Below, in pieces: positions 5,583 through 12,905 of a DNA stretch of 18,561 bases (position 1 is the stretch's first letter; each line of letters begins with the position of its first letter). Location of the stretch: positions 1-18,561 of the forward strand of contig CAYRHS010000053.1 in assembly GCA_964424125.1 (NCBI GenBank). Reading direction: 5' to 3'. The notes beneath the pieces are model-generated. The model was given only the letters and a program-made list of their open reading frames with translations, made no database searches and was not told where the DNA came from. A program made the position numbers and the translations under genes. The DNA is from CAYRHS01 sp964424125. GTDB lineage: Bacteria > Actinomycetota > Acidimicrobiia > IMCC26256 > JAOSJL01.

Positions 5583-7898
5583 TCACACGTCCGACGTGAG
5601 CTCCAGCGCGCTCGGGATCGCGGTCCGCCACACGTGGGCGGCGTCGGCCACCGCGACGTCGACGACCGGGGTGGACCCGGTCCGAGCGATCAAACGGTCC
5701 CCGCCGGCATTGCCTACCACCGCCGCGGGAATGTTCACCGAGGCCGCGCGCTCGAGGATTTCCTCTACGCGCGCCGGGTCGACAGAGAACACGACGCGCG
5801 AGTCCGACTCGCCGAAGCAGCGCGCCCCCACCGACACCGCTCCTTCCCCTGGCAACGCCTCCAAGTCGATGGCCGCGCCCACCCCGGTCGCCACCGCCAT
5901 CTCGGCGGTCGCGACGAGGAAGCCGCCGTCCGAGCAGTCATGGACGCCGTGCACGAGCTGCTCCCCGACCAACGAGCCGACCAGCGCGCACAACGCCGAC
6001 GCGGCTGCCACGTCCGCAACGGGTGGCGGCCCACCGACGAGCCCGTGCGCGGCCGCCCACTCGGAACCACCGAGCTCCTCGCCCGTCCCACCCAACAACA
6101 CGAGGCGGTCCCCGTAGTGGAGCTCCGGGACCGGAACCCGATCGTCGAGCCGGTCGATCACACCCACGACCCCGACGACCGGGGTCGGGTCGATGTTCTC
6201 GCCGCGCGACTCGTTGTAGAAGCTCACGTTGCCGCCGATCACCGGGATCCCCAAGCCGCGGCACGCCTCTCCCATCCCGTCGACGACCTCGGAGAACTGC
6301 CACATGACGCTGGGGTGCTCCGGGTTGCCGAAGTTGAGACAGTTGACCAGCGCCCGGGGCGTGGCGCCTGCACACGCCACGTTGCGCGCCGCCTCGAACA
6401 CCGCCAGCCGCCCTCCCGCACGCGGGTCGAGCAGGCAGTGGCGGGCGTTCCCGTCGGTGGCGAGCGCCAGCGCGCGGCGCGTCCCTTCCAGGCGCAGCAC
6501 GGTGGCGTCCGCTCCCGGCCCGACGACCGTGTTGAGGAAGAGCTGGTGGTCGTACTGCTCCCACACCCACGACTTGTCCGCGATCGTGGGCCGGCCAAGC
6601 AGGCCGAGGAGCTCGTGGGACAGATCGCTCCCGTCGGGGAACCGCGCCCGAAGCACCGGCCCCGGGTCGGCCGCGACGAGCGCGTCCTGGCTGGCGGGAC
6701 GGGCGAGCGGGCGCCGGTAGCGGGGGCCGTCGCCGAGGCTCTCGGCGGGGACGTCGGCGAGGGGAGCCCCGTCCGAGCTCGTGACCCGGGCTTCGTCGCC
6801 GTGCGGCGGGGCGGGGTTCTCGCCCGGCACGTCGAGGGCGTCGAAGGTCCCGTCGAACACGCGGAACCGCGTGGTGTCGTTGACCTGGCCGACGACCGTC
6901 GCGCGGACCTCCCAGCGCGCACAGAGGGCCAGCACCTCCTCGAGATCGTCGGGGCGGACGATCGCGAGCATCCGTTCCTGGCTCTCGGAGGTGAGCAGCT
7001 CGACGGGGTCCATCCCCGGTTCGCGGCGCGCGATCCGGGCCAGGTCCAGGTCCATGCCCGCACCCGCGTTGGCGGCGGTCTCCGAAGCCGCGCACGAGAT
7101 CCCGGCCGCACCGAGGTCCTGCACGCCCACCGCGAGGCCGGCGTCGAGCAGCGCCAGACACGCCTCGATGAGCTTCTTCTCCTCGAACGGGTCGCCGACC
7201 TGCACCGAGGGGCGTTTCTCGTCCGAGCCTTCGTCGAAGCCGGCCGAGGCGAGCACGCTGGCGCCCCCGATCCCGTCCCGGCCGGTCGTCGCGCCGAGCA
7301 GCACCGCGAGGTTCCCCGCGCCTTCCGCACGCGCGAGCACGAGCCGCTCCTTCGGCAGCACACCGAGGCACAGCACGTTCACCAGGGGATTGTCCAGGTA
7401 GGTCGGGTCGAAGACGACCTCGCCCCCGACGGTCGGTACCCCCACAGCGTTGCCGTAGCCGGAGATCCCCGAGACCACCCCGCCGAAGAGATAGCGGACG
7501 CGGGGATCGTCGAGCGGGCCGAAGCGCAGCGGATCCATCAATGCGATCGGACGCGCACCCATCGAGAAGACGTCGCGGATGATGCCGCCGACGCCGGTCG
7601 CCGCTCCCTGGTAGGGCTCGACCGCGGAGGGATGGTTGTGGCTCTCGATGCGCACCGCCACCGCGAGCCCGTCGCCGACGTCGATCACGCCTGCACCCTC
7701 GCCCGGTCCGACGAGGACCCACGGAGCCTCGCTCGGGAGTCGCTGGAGATGCACCCGCGACGACTTGTACGAGCAGTGTTCCGACCACATCACGGCGAAC
7801 ATCGCGAGCTCGGGCTCGGTCGGCTCCCGGTCGAGCAAGGCAACGATCGCGTCGCGTTCGTCGTCGGTGAGACCGAGCTGGCGGTGAAGCGGCTCCAC
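5583..7898 (-). CDS. purL: Phosphoribosylformylglycinamidine synthase subunit PurL
   Basis: This 771-residue catalytic subunit of FGAM synthase uses ammonia from PurQ, with PurS, to convert FGAR to FGAM (step 4). Landmarks in order are MWSEHCSYK with His41, GPGEGAG, ESHNHPSAVEPYQGAATGVG, SMGARPIA, the second-half FGNPEHPS, and GGNVSFYNES. Length and separate PurQ/PurS genes fit the small PurL type of Gram-positives. I chose the GTG at 7896-7898 (start VEPLHRQLGLTDDE) because family homology begins here. The frame runs on for about 310 codons upstream, but that part is antisense shadow of the PhyH gene. TAGGCT (7911-7906) lies seven bases before the GTG and may be its -10 box. purL is separated from purQ by the oppositely oriented PhyH gene, so it needs its own promoter. 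Confidence 0.97.
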   Translation of the reverse strand: MEPLHRQLGLTDDERDAIVALLDREPTEPELAMFAVMWSEHCSYKSSRVHLQRLPSEAPWVLVGPGEGAGVIDVGDGLAVAVRIESHNHPSAVEPYQGAATGVGGIIRDVFSMGARPIALMDPLRFGPLDDPRVRYLFGGVVSGISGYGNAVGVPTVGGEVVFDPTYLDNPLVNVLCLGVLPKERLVLARAEGAGNLAVLLGATTGRDGIGGASVLASAGFDEGSDEKRPSVQVGDPFEEKKLIEACLALLDAGLAVGVQDLGAAGISCAASETAANAGAGMDLDLARIARREPGMDPVELLTSESQERMLAIVRPDDLEEVLALCARWEVRATVVGQVNDTTRFRVFDGTFDALDVPGENPAPPHGDEARVTSSDGAPLADVPAESLGDGPRYRRPLARPASQDALVAADPGPVLRARFPDGSDLSHELLGLLGRPTIADKSWVWEQYDHQLFLNTVVGPGADATVLRLEGTRRALALATDGNARHCLLDPRAGGRLAVFEAARNVACAGATPRALVNCLNFGNPEHPSVMWQFSEVVDGMGEACRGLGIPVIGGNVSFYNESRGENIDPTPVVGVVGVIDRLDDRVPVPELHYGDRLVLLGGTGEELGGSEWAAAHGLVGGPPPVADVAAASALCALVGSLVGEQLVHGVHDCSDGGFLVATAEMAVATGVGAAIDLEALPGEGAVSVGARCFGESDSRVVFSVDPARVEEILERAASVNIPAAVVGNAGGDRLIARTGSTPVVDVAVADAAHVWRTAIPSALELTSDV

Positions 7899-7905
7899 GA
7901 GGCGC

Positions 7906-7915
7906 AGCCTAGGAT
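7906..7915. promoter_or_regulatory. Overlapping back-to-back -10 candidates for purL and the PhyH gene
   Basis: The palindromic core CCTAGG (7908-7913) yields TAGGCT on the - strand (7911-7906) and TAGGAT on the + strand (7910-7915). Both fit TANNNT. The first lies seven bases before the purL GTG, and the second ten bases before the ATG at 7926 of the PhyH gene. If both are used, the two promoters share DNA and the -35 regions lie inside the opposing coding sequence. Confidence 0.35.
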
Positions 7916-7925
7916 GCGGTTCTCG

Positions 7926-9146
7926 ATGATCGATGCTCCCGAGCTCGACTTCGTCGCGTTCCACACCGACGATCTTCCCGCTCGCCTCGCGGCCGGCAAC
8001 GGGCGGCTGGCCGCGGCGGACCTCGCCCGGGCGCGACCGATCGCCTTCGTACTCCCCGAAGGACCGGCCTTCACGTACGCGCCGGCCGGCGACCAGATCA
8101 GGGTGAACGCCGGTATCGACGACGCGGCCACGGTCGTCGAGCTCAGCCCGCGAGCCTTTTCCGACCTCGTCCAGCAGATCCGCTCGGCCGCCGCGCTGGT
8201 GTTCGCCGACGAGCTGCGCTTCCGCGCCGGCGACTTCGACCACCTCGTCCGCTGGGAGCCGGCGCTGCGTGCGATGTACGCGGGCATCCCCGTCTACGAC
8301 CCGACGCGCCTCGCGCTCACCGATCGCTCCGGTGCTCCCCTGGATCTCGGGCAAGCGTTCGCGCTCACGGACGATCCCGACGACCTCGCCCACTTTCTCG
8401 GCGTCACCGGCTATCTCGTCGTCCGGGACGTGTTCGACAGCCACGAGATCGACCGGTTCCGGGCTGAGGTCGAGCGTCTGGCCCGGGCGGCCCGGCCCGG
8501 GGACGGCACCTCGTGGTGGGCGAAACGGGGAGACGAGGACGTGCTGTGCCGGCTCGTCTACGTCAACGAGCGCTCCGAGGTTCTCGCCGGGTTGTCCGAC
8601 GACGGGCGGATTCGCGAGCTCGTCGCCCGCGGCGGCTGGGAACTGGTCTCGGCCCCCGATCGCATGGAGGGCCACTCGGTCGTGATCAAGGTGCCGGGGG
8701 CGACCGCGGGCCTCGCCGACCTGCCCTGGCACCAGGACTGCGGCCTCGGCGGCCATCCGATCCTGTGCCCGGCGCTCAACGTGGGCATCCAGCTCGATCC
8801 TGCGAACGCGCAGACGGGCCAGCTCCACTTCGTCGCCGGCTCACACGGATCGACCTGCCACCAGATCGCGGCCGACGAGCTCGACCAGTACCCGCATGTC
8901 GCGGTCGACGCCGAGCCCGGCGACGTGACCGTCCACGTCGCCGACGTGGCCCATGCCGCGCCGCCGCCACGAGGCGGGACCGGGCGGCGCACGCTCTACG
9001 TCAGCTTCTTCTCACCGAGCCTGCTCGACCAGATCGGACCCCACGAGGCCTACAACGACCTCCTGCGAAACCGTCGGGCGGACGGCCAGGTGCAGCACGT
9101 CGAGCAAGTGCTCCGGCCGGACGCTCAGGCGGAGACCGACGACTGA
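7926..9146 (+). CDS. Phytanoyl-CoA dioxygenase-like (PhyH) Fe(II)/2-oxoglutarate oxygenase with N-terminal extension
   Basis: This 406-residue protein has a PhyH-type oxygenase domain in roughly its last 270 residues. The iron ligands are H269 and D271 (WHQDCG) and H343 (GDVTVHVADVAH). A basic pair R354/R355 before TLYVSF would hold 2-oxoglutarate. The domain begins near FLGVTGYLVVRDVF, a typical PhyH opening. About 150 residues precede it, with no motif I recognise; they may form a substrate-specific cap. The start is the ATG at 7926; an in-frame ATG at 7914 is possible, but it overlaps the presumed -10 box. The gene interrupts purL and purQ on the other strand, starts only 27 bp from purL, and overlaps the purQ 3' end by 22 bp. 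Its substrate is unknown. Confidence 0.88.
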   Translation: MIDAPELDFVAFHTDDLPARLAAGNGRLAAADLARARPIAFVLPEGPAFTYAPAGDQIRVNAGIDDAATVVELSPRAFSDLVQQIRSAAALVFADELRFRAGDFDHLVRWEPALRAMYAGIPVYDPTRLALTDRSGAPLDLGQAFALTDDPDDLAHFLGVTGYLVVRDVFDSHEIDRFRAEVERLARAARPGDGTSWWAKRGDEDVLCRLVYVNERSEVLAGLSDDGRIRELVARGGWELVSAPDRMEGHSVVIKVPGATAGLADLPWHQDCGLGGHPILCPALNVGIQLDPANAQTGQLHFVAGSHGSTCHQIAADELDQYPHVAVDAEPGDVTVHVADVAHAAPPPRGGTGRRTLYVSFFSPSLLDQIGPHEAYNDLLRNRRADGQVQHVEQVLRPDAQAETDD

Positions 9147-9805
9147 ACCGCGAGGAGCAGCGAATCGAGCAGCACCACACCGTCGTCGGAACCGAGCAGC
9201 CGATCGCTGGCCCGCTCGGGATGGGGCATGAGCCCGACGACGTTGCGGCCCTCGGAGCAGATCCCGGCGATGTCGTCACGGCTGCCGTTGGGGTTCTCGA
9301 CGTAGCGGAACACCACCCGATCCTCGGCGCGCAGACGCGCCAGTGTGTTGTCGTCACACGTGTAGTTGCCCTCGAAGTGATTGATGGGGATCCGCAGCAC
9401 CGACCCCGGCGTCGCCGCGCACGACAGCAGCGAGTTCGAGGTCTCGACTCGCACATCGACCGTGCGGCACAGGAACCGCAGACCACGGTTCTTCTGGAGC
9501 GCGCCGGGCAACAGGCCGGCCTCGGTGAGCACCTGGAAGCCGTTGCAGATCCCGATCACTGGTCCGCCCGCCTCGGCAAACGCCGTGACCGCCTCCATCA
9601 CCGGCGAGAACCGCGCGATCGCGCCGGTCCGCAGGTAGTCGCCGTGGGCGAAGCCTCCCGGGATCACGAGCGCGTCGACCGAGCCGATGTCGCGATCACC
9701 GTGCCAGCAGAGACGGGCCTCCGCACCCAGCCCCTCGACGGCCCGGGCCACGTCGAGCTCGCAGTTCGTCCCCGGGAACACCACGACGCCGATCCGGGCG
9801 CTCAC
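9125..9805 (-). CDS. purQ: FGAM synthase glutaminase subunit PurQ
   Basis: This 226-residue class I glutamine amidotransferase supplies ammonia to PurL. It begins with RIGVVVFPGTNCE and carries the oxyanion region PGGFAHGDYLR, the nucleophile Cys87 in GICNGFQ, and the His/Glu pair in LMPHPER. The GTG at 9803-9805 overlaps the purS stop as GTGA and places the N terminus as in the family. The open frame upstream of it is purS shadow. It is the last gene of the purB-purC-purS-purQ unit. Its 3' end overlaps the convergent PhyH gene by 22 bp, so no terminator fits between them. Confidence 0.96.
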   Translation of the reverse strand: MSARIGVVVFPGTNCELDVARAVEGLGAEARLCWHGDRDIGSVDALVIPGGFAHGDYLRTGAIARFSPVMEAVTAFAEAGGPVIGICNGFQVLTEAGLLPGALQKNRGLRFLCRTVDVRVETSNSLLSCAATPGSVLRIPINHFEGNYTCDDNTLARLRAEDRVVFRYVENPNGSRDDIAGICSEGRNVVGLMPHPERASDRLLGSDDGVVLLDSLLLAVQSSVSA

Positions 9806-10077
9806 GTGCTCGCGGTCTCCTGGTCGGGAAGGGGCTCCAGCGCGATCTCGTAGGACTCGATCACGGGGTTGGCGAGGAGGCGTTCGCACATCTCGCGGAT
9901 GCGAGCCTCCGCGCCCGCGCGGTCGTCGTCGGCGAGCTCGAAGCAGATCGTCTTGCCGACCATCACCTGCGAGACGCCCTCGTACCCCAACGCGGGGAGG
10001 GCACGCTCGATCTCCGCACCCTGAGGATCGAGGATGCCGGGCTTGAGCGCCACGTCGACTCGCACAGCAAAGGCCAT
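9802..10077 (-). CDS. purS: FGAM synthase subunit PurS
   Basis: This 91-residue PurS is the small dimeric subunit that joins PurQ to PurL and assists ammonia transfer. Family features are the opening VRVDVALKPGILDPQG, then ALPALGYEGV and the C-terminal LLANPVIESYEI. The ATG at 10075-10077 gives the usual length of 80-90 residues. It lies 11 bases after the purC stop, with only a weak ribosome binding site (CTGGTG). Its own stop overlaps the purQ GTG. The tail (PLPDQETAST) is slightly longer than in many relatives. Confidence 0.95.
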   Translation of the reverse strand: MAFAVRVDVALKPGILDPQGAEIERALPALGYEGVSQVMVGKTICFELADDDRAGAEARIREMCERLLANPVIESYEIALEPLPDQETAST

Positions 10078-10088
10078 CGCACCAGAGC

Positions 10089-10949
10089 CTACGAGAACCG
10101 CTCGCCGGTCAGGCGCTCATACGCCTCGACGTACCGACGTCGTGTCCCCGCGACGACCTCGGGCGGCAACGCGGGGGGTGGAGGCGTGCGATCCCACCCG
10201 GAGGCCGCCAGGTGGTCGCGCACGTACTGCTTGTCGAACGACGGCGGCGACGTCCCGGGGCGCCACGCGTCCGCGGGCCAGTACCGGGAGGAGTCGGGCG
10301 TCAACATCTCGTCGATGAGCACCAGCTCGTCGTCGATCTCGCCGAACTCGAACTTCGTGTCCGAGAGCACGAGCCCCACCTCACCCGCTCGCGTGGCACC
10401 GCGCTCGTAGAGCGCGATGGAGGCACGTTCGAGCGCGTCGTAACGTTCCGAGCCCACGAGCTTCGCCGCGTCCGATGGTCCCAGCGGCTCGTCGTGACCG
10501 ACTTCCGCCTTGGTCGAAGGCGTGAAGCGCGGCTCCGGCAATCGCTCCGCCTGGCGGAGTCCGGCCGGTAGCGGTTCGCCGTTCAGAGTCCCGTCCTCCC
10601 GGTACTCGGTCCAGGCCGAGCCGAACAGGTACCCGCGCACGATGCATTCGAGGCGGATCGGTGTGGCGGCGCGAACGAGCATCGACCGTCTCGCCGTCTC
10701 CGCGTCGACCTCCGCTGGGAAGTCGCGGGGATCGACCGAGAGGAAGTGGTTGGGAACCACGTCCGCGGTGCGTTCGAACCACCACGCCGAGAGGAGCGTC
10801 AGCACCCGCCCCTTGGCGGGGATCGGCTCGGTGAGGACGACGTCGTAAGCCGAGATCCGGTCGCTCGCCACGATGAGGAGCCGTTCCGCGTCGACCCGGT
10901 AGAGGTCGCGGACCTTGCCCCGGCTGACGTGCTCGAGCGATCCGATCAC
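10089..10949 (-). CDS. purC: SAICAR synthetase
   Basis: This 286-residue enzyme joins aspartate to CAIR with ATP, step 8 of IMP synthesis. It shows the nucleotide-binding start HVSRGKVRDLY, then LIVASDRISAYDVVL, the signature region RLECIVRGYLFGSAW, and LSDTKFEFG near residues 195-203. The length is that of the longer form also seen in yeast and actinobacteria; the short Bacillus form is about 240 residues. The start is the GTG at 10947-10949, overlapping the purB stop as GTGA. This implies coupled translation from purB into purC, and the joined pair acts on consecutive intermediates (SAICAR made by PurC, cleaved by PurB). Confidence 0.96.
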   Translation of the reverse strand: MIGSLEHVSRGKVRDLYRVDAERLLIVASDRISAYDVVLTEPIPAKGRVLTLLSAWWFERTADVVPNHFLSVDPRDFPAEVDAETARRSMLVRAATPIRLECIVRGYLFGSAWTEYREDGTLNGEPLPAGLRQAERLPEPRFTPSTKAEVGHDEPLGPSDAAKLVGSERYDALERASIALYERGATRAGEVGLVLSDTKFEFGEIDDELVLIDEMLTPDSSRYWPADAWRPGTSPPSFDKQYVRDHLAASGWDRTPPPPALPPEVVAGTRRRYVEAYERLTGERFS

Positions 10950-12265
10950 GAACCGTCGCCCACGGCCGGGAGGCGCTCGAGGTCATCGAAGACGCGATCC
11001 GCACCGGCGAGCGCGACGTCGAGGTCGAAGCACTCGTCGAGCCGGGCCCGGTCGATCACGGCGGCGACCTCGTCGCGCTCGACGAGGACGTCGCGGAACG
11101 ACCGGCGCTGCTCCCAGGCCGCCGTCGCCGCCGCTTGCACGACGCGGTACGCGTCGTCGCGGGGGAGACCCGCTTCCACGAGCGCCAGGAGCACCGCCTG
11201 GCTGAACACCAACCCGAACGAGGCGTCGAGATTCTCGCGCATCCGGTCGGCGTCGACGACGAGGCCGTCGACGATCGATTCGATCTTCACGAGCACGTAG
11301 TAGGCGAGGAGCGAGGAGTCGGCGAGCACGATGCGCTCGGCGCCCGAGTGGGAGATGTCGCGCTCGTGCCAGAGGGCCACGTTCTCCAGCCCCGCCTGCA
11401 GATCGGCGCGAAGGACCCGTGCGAGGCCCGAGAGTTGCTCGCTCTTGACGGGATTGCGCTTGTGCGGCATCGCGCTGGACCCCTTCTGGGCCCCGGAGCG
11501 GAACGGTTCGGCGACCTCGCCCACCTCCGTGCGCTGAAGGTGCCGGATCTCCGTCGCGATCGACTCGACGGTTGCCCCGACCGAGGCGCACGCGTACAGG
11601 TAATCGGCGTGCCGGTCACGCGGAAGCACCTGGGTCGCCGGGACCGGCCGGAGGCCGAGGCGGTCGCAGACGTAGGTCTCGACCTCGGGCTCGATGTTCG
11701 AGTACGTGCCGACGGCGCCCGAGAGCTTGCCGACCGCGACGGCGTCGCGTGCCCGAGCGAGCCGTGTCCGGTCCCGATCGACCTGGAGGGCCCAGAGCGC
11801 GAGCTTGCGCCCGAAGGTGGTCGGCTCGGCGTGGATTCCGTGCGTACGGCCGACAGTGGGCGTGTGCCGGAACTCCTCCGCCCGGCGGCGCAGCGTCGCG
11901 ACGAGACGATCGGCGGCCGCGAGGAGCAACGCCGCCGCGCGCGCGAGGGTCACGGCCTGCGCGGTGTCGACGACGTCGCTCGAGGTGAGCCCGTAGTGCA
12001 CCCAGGACGCCACCGGGCCGCCGATCCGCTCCTGGACGACGTCGACGAACGCGGCCACGTCGTGGTGCGTGACCTCCTCCCGGGCCGCGACCGCGCCGAC
12101 GTCGAACGCGGCTCGGGCGCGCACCTCGGCCGCCTCCTCCGGAGGCACGACGCCGACTTTCGCCCAGCCTTCGACCGCGAGGACCTCGACCTCCAGCCAG
12201 CCGCGGAACCGGGCCTCGTCCGAGAACAGGGCCTCCATCTCCGGGAGCGAGTAGCGGGGGATCAC
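10946..12265 (-). CDS. purB: Adenylosuccinate lyase
   Basis: This 439-residue fumarase/aspartase-superfamily enzyme cleaves SAICAR to AICAR and adenylosuccinate to AMP, releasing fumarate. The N terminus IPRYSLPEME is the family opening. TSSDVVDTA and GRTHGIHAEP carry catalytic histidine regions, and GSSAMPHKRNP is the superfamily signature loop with the catalytic serine. The start is the GTG at 12263-12265. It overlaps the TGA of a tiny frame reading M-M-V-L (ATG at 12274-12276), the same GTGA joint seen elsewhere in this window; whether that frame is translated is unknown. It heads the purB-purC-purS-purQ unit and is divergent from the zinc-finger pair across about 110 bp. Confidence 0.96.
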   Translation of the reverse strand: MIPRYSLPEMEALFSDEARFRGWLEVEVLAVEGWAKVGVVPPEEAAEVRARAAFDVGAVAAREEVTHHDVAAFVDVVQERIGGPVASWVHYGLTSSDVVDTAQAVTLARAAALLLAAADRLVATLRRRAEEFRHTPTVGRTHGIHAEPTTFGRKLALWALQVDRDRTRLARARDAVAVGKLSGAVGTYSNIEPEVETYVCDRLGLRPVPATQVLPRDRHADYLYACASVGATVESIATEIRHLQRTEVGEVAEPFRSGAQKGSSAMPHKRNPVKSEQLSGLARVLRADLQAGLENVALWHERDISHSGAERIVLADSSLLAYYVLVKIESIVDGLVVDADRMRENLDASFGLVFSQAVLLALVEAGLPRDDAYRVVQAAATAAWEQRRSFRDVLVERDEVAAVIDRARLDECFDLDVALAGADRVFDDLERLPAVGDGS

Positions 12266-12360
12266 AGGACCATCATCCCGCGGTTCCCCCGTTCCGGCGC
12301 GAAACCGCTCAACACCCCGGGCGTAACGCCGATCGGGCGGATGTGGCGGAGGTCACAGTC

Positions 12361-12365
12361 AGGAG
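12361..12365 (+). promoter_or_regulatory. Ribosome binding site of the first zinc-finger gene
   Basis: AGGAG lies ten bases before the ATG at 12376. It is one of the few strong Shine-Dalgarno sequences in this window and decides the start over the upstream in-frame GTG at 12343. The remaining gap to purB (12266-12360) must hold divergent promoters, but I see no clear -10/-35 pair there. Confidence 0.55.
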
Positions 12366-12375
12366 TGGCGAAGAG

Positions 12376-12612
12376 ATGAGCCTCTCGCCCACCGAAACGA
12401 GCCCACCCGGCGGCCGGCCGAGGTGCCGGCACCACGACTTCCGACCCGCGGTGGAGCACTGCCACGTGTGCGGAGAGCCCTTCTGTCGCTTCTGCCTCGC
12501 TCCTCGTCTCGGAGCGGAGCCGCGCTGTCTCGACTGCGCGCGAACGAAGCCGCCAATCCGGTCGAAACCCCTCAAGCACGAGGCCGCGCCAGCCGATGGA
12601 GTGGGCGTCTGA
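12376..12612 (+). CDS. Small B-box-like zinc-finger protein, first of a tandem pair
   Basis: This 78-residue protein has a cysteine/histidine array C-x2-H, C-x2-C, FC-x2-C, C-x2-C between about residues 17 and 50 (CRHHDF, CHVCGEPFCRFCLAP, CLDCA). That matches B-box-type zinc-finger spacing, a fold usually used for protein contacts. There is no membrane segment; short polar tails flank the finger. The start is the ATG following AGGAG. The next gene, 23 bp downstream, encodes a clear paralogue, so the pair looks like a tandem duplication. No catalytic domain is present and the function is unknown. In longer actinobacterial membrane proteins this finger often forms the N-terminus; here it stands alone. 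Confidence 0.7.
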   Translation: MSLSPTETSPPGGRPRCRHHDFRPAVEHCHVCGEPFCRFCLAPRLGAEPRCLDCARTKPPIRSKPLKHEAAPADGVGV

Positions 12613-12635
12613 AGTCCGACGAGGGGGAGATCGCC

Positions 12636-12893
12636 GTGGCCAACGCGCTGTCCGACGAAGCGCCGCCCGTCCCTGTCGACCCGGGGAAGTGCCGGAAGCA
12701 CTGGTTCCAGGACGCGGCCGGACGTTGCGAAGACTGCGGCGACGCCTTCTGCGACCAATGCCTCGCTCCCCCGGTCCGCCCCGACGGACCGCTGCGCTGC
12801 GTCGACTGTGCGCTCTTCGCCGCCGGCGTGCGGATCCGTCCCCGTCGACGCGCTCGACGCCGCCATCGGCGCGGGACGAACGCGAGCACCTGA
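12636..12893 (+). CDS. Small B-box-like zinc-finger protein, second of a tandem pair
   Basis: This 85-residue paralogue of the preceding gene has its array in the same order: CRKHWF, CEDCGDAFCDQCLAP, CVDCA. The shared C-(R)-x-H and FCxxCLAP blocks make duplication likely. The N-terminal lead is short and acidic. The C terminus is a strongly basic tail (RIRPRRRARRRHRRG), absent in the first copy, which could bind nucleic acid or acidic partners. The GTG at 12636 is preceded by GGGGGAG six bases upstream, a good ribosome binding site. The open frame extends further upstream, but that part overlaps the first gene. It ends 12 bp from the convergent purD stop. Function unknown. Confidence 0.7.
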   Translation: MANALSDEAPPVPVDPGKCRKHWFQDAAGRCEDCGDAFCDQCLAPPVRPDGPLRCVDCALFAAGVRIRPRRRARRRHRRGTNAST

Positions 12894-12905
12894 TCCCGCC
12901 GACGC

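Noticed and set aside
7899..8828. A 310-codon N-terminal extension of purL
   Set aside because: It is antisense to the PhyH gene, shows no homology to PurL, and the known PurL start motif begins at the GTG at 7898.
5160..9146. A 1328-codon open frame on the + strand
   Set aside because: Its first 900 codons are antisense to purL and read as arginine/histidine/valine-rich shadow sequence. Only the part from 7926 is a real protein (the PhyH oxygenase).
11135..12379. A 414-codon + strand frame opposite purB
   Set aside because: It mirrors purB codon structure (acidic and arginine-rich repeats) with no domain, and purB itself is unambiguous.
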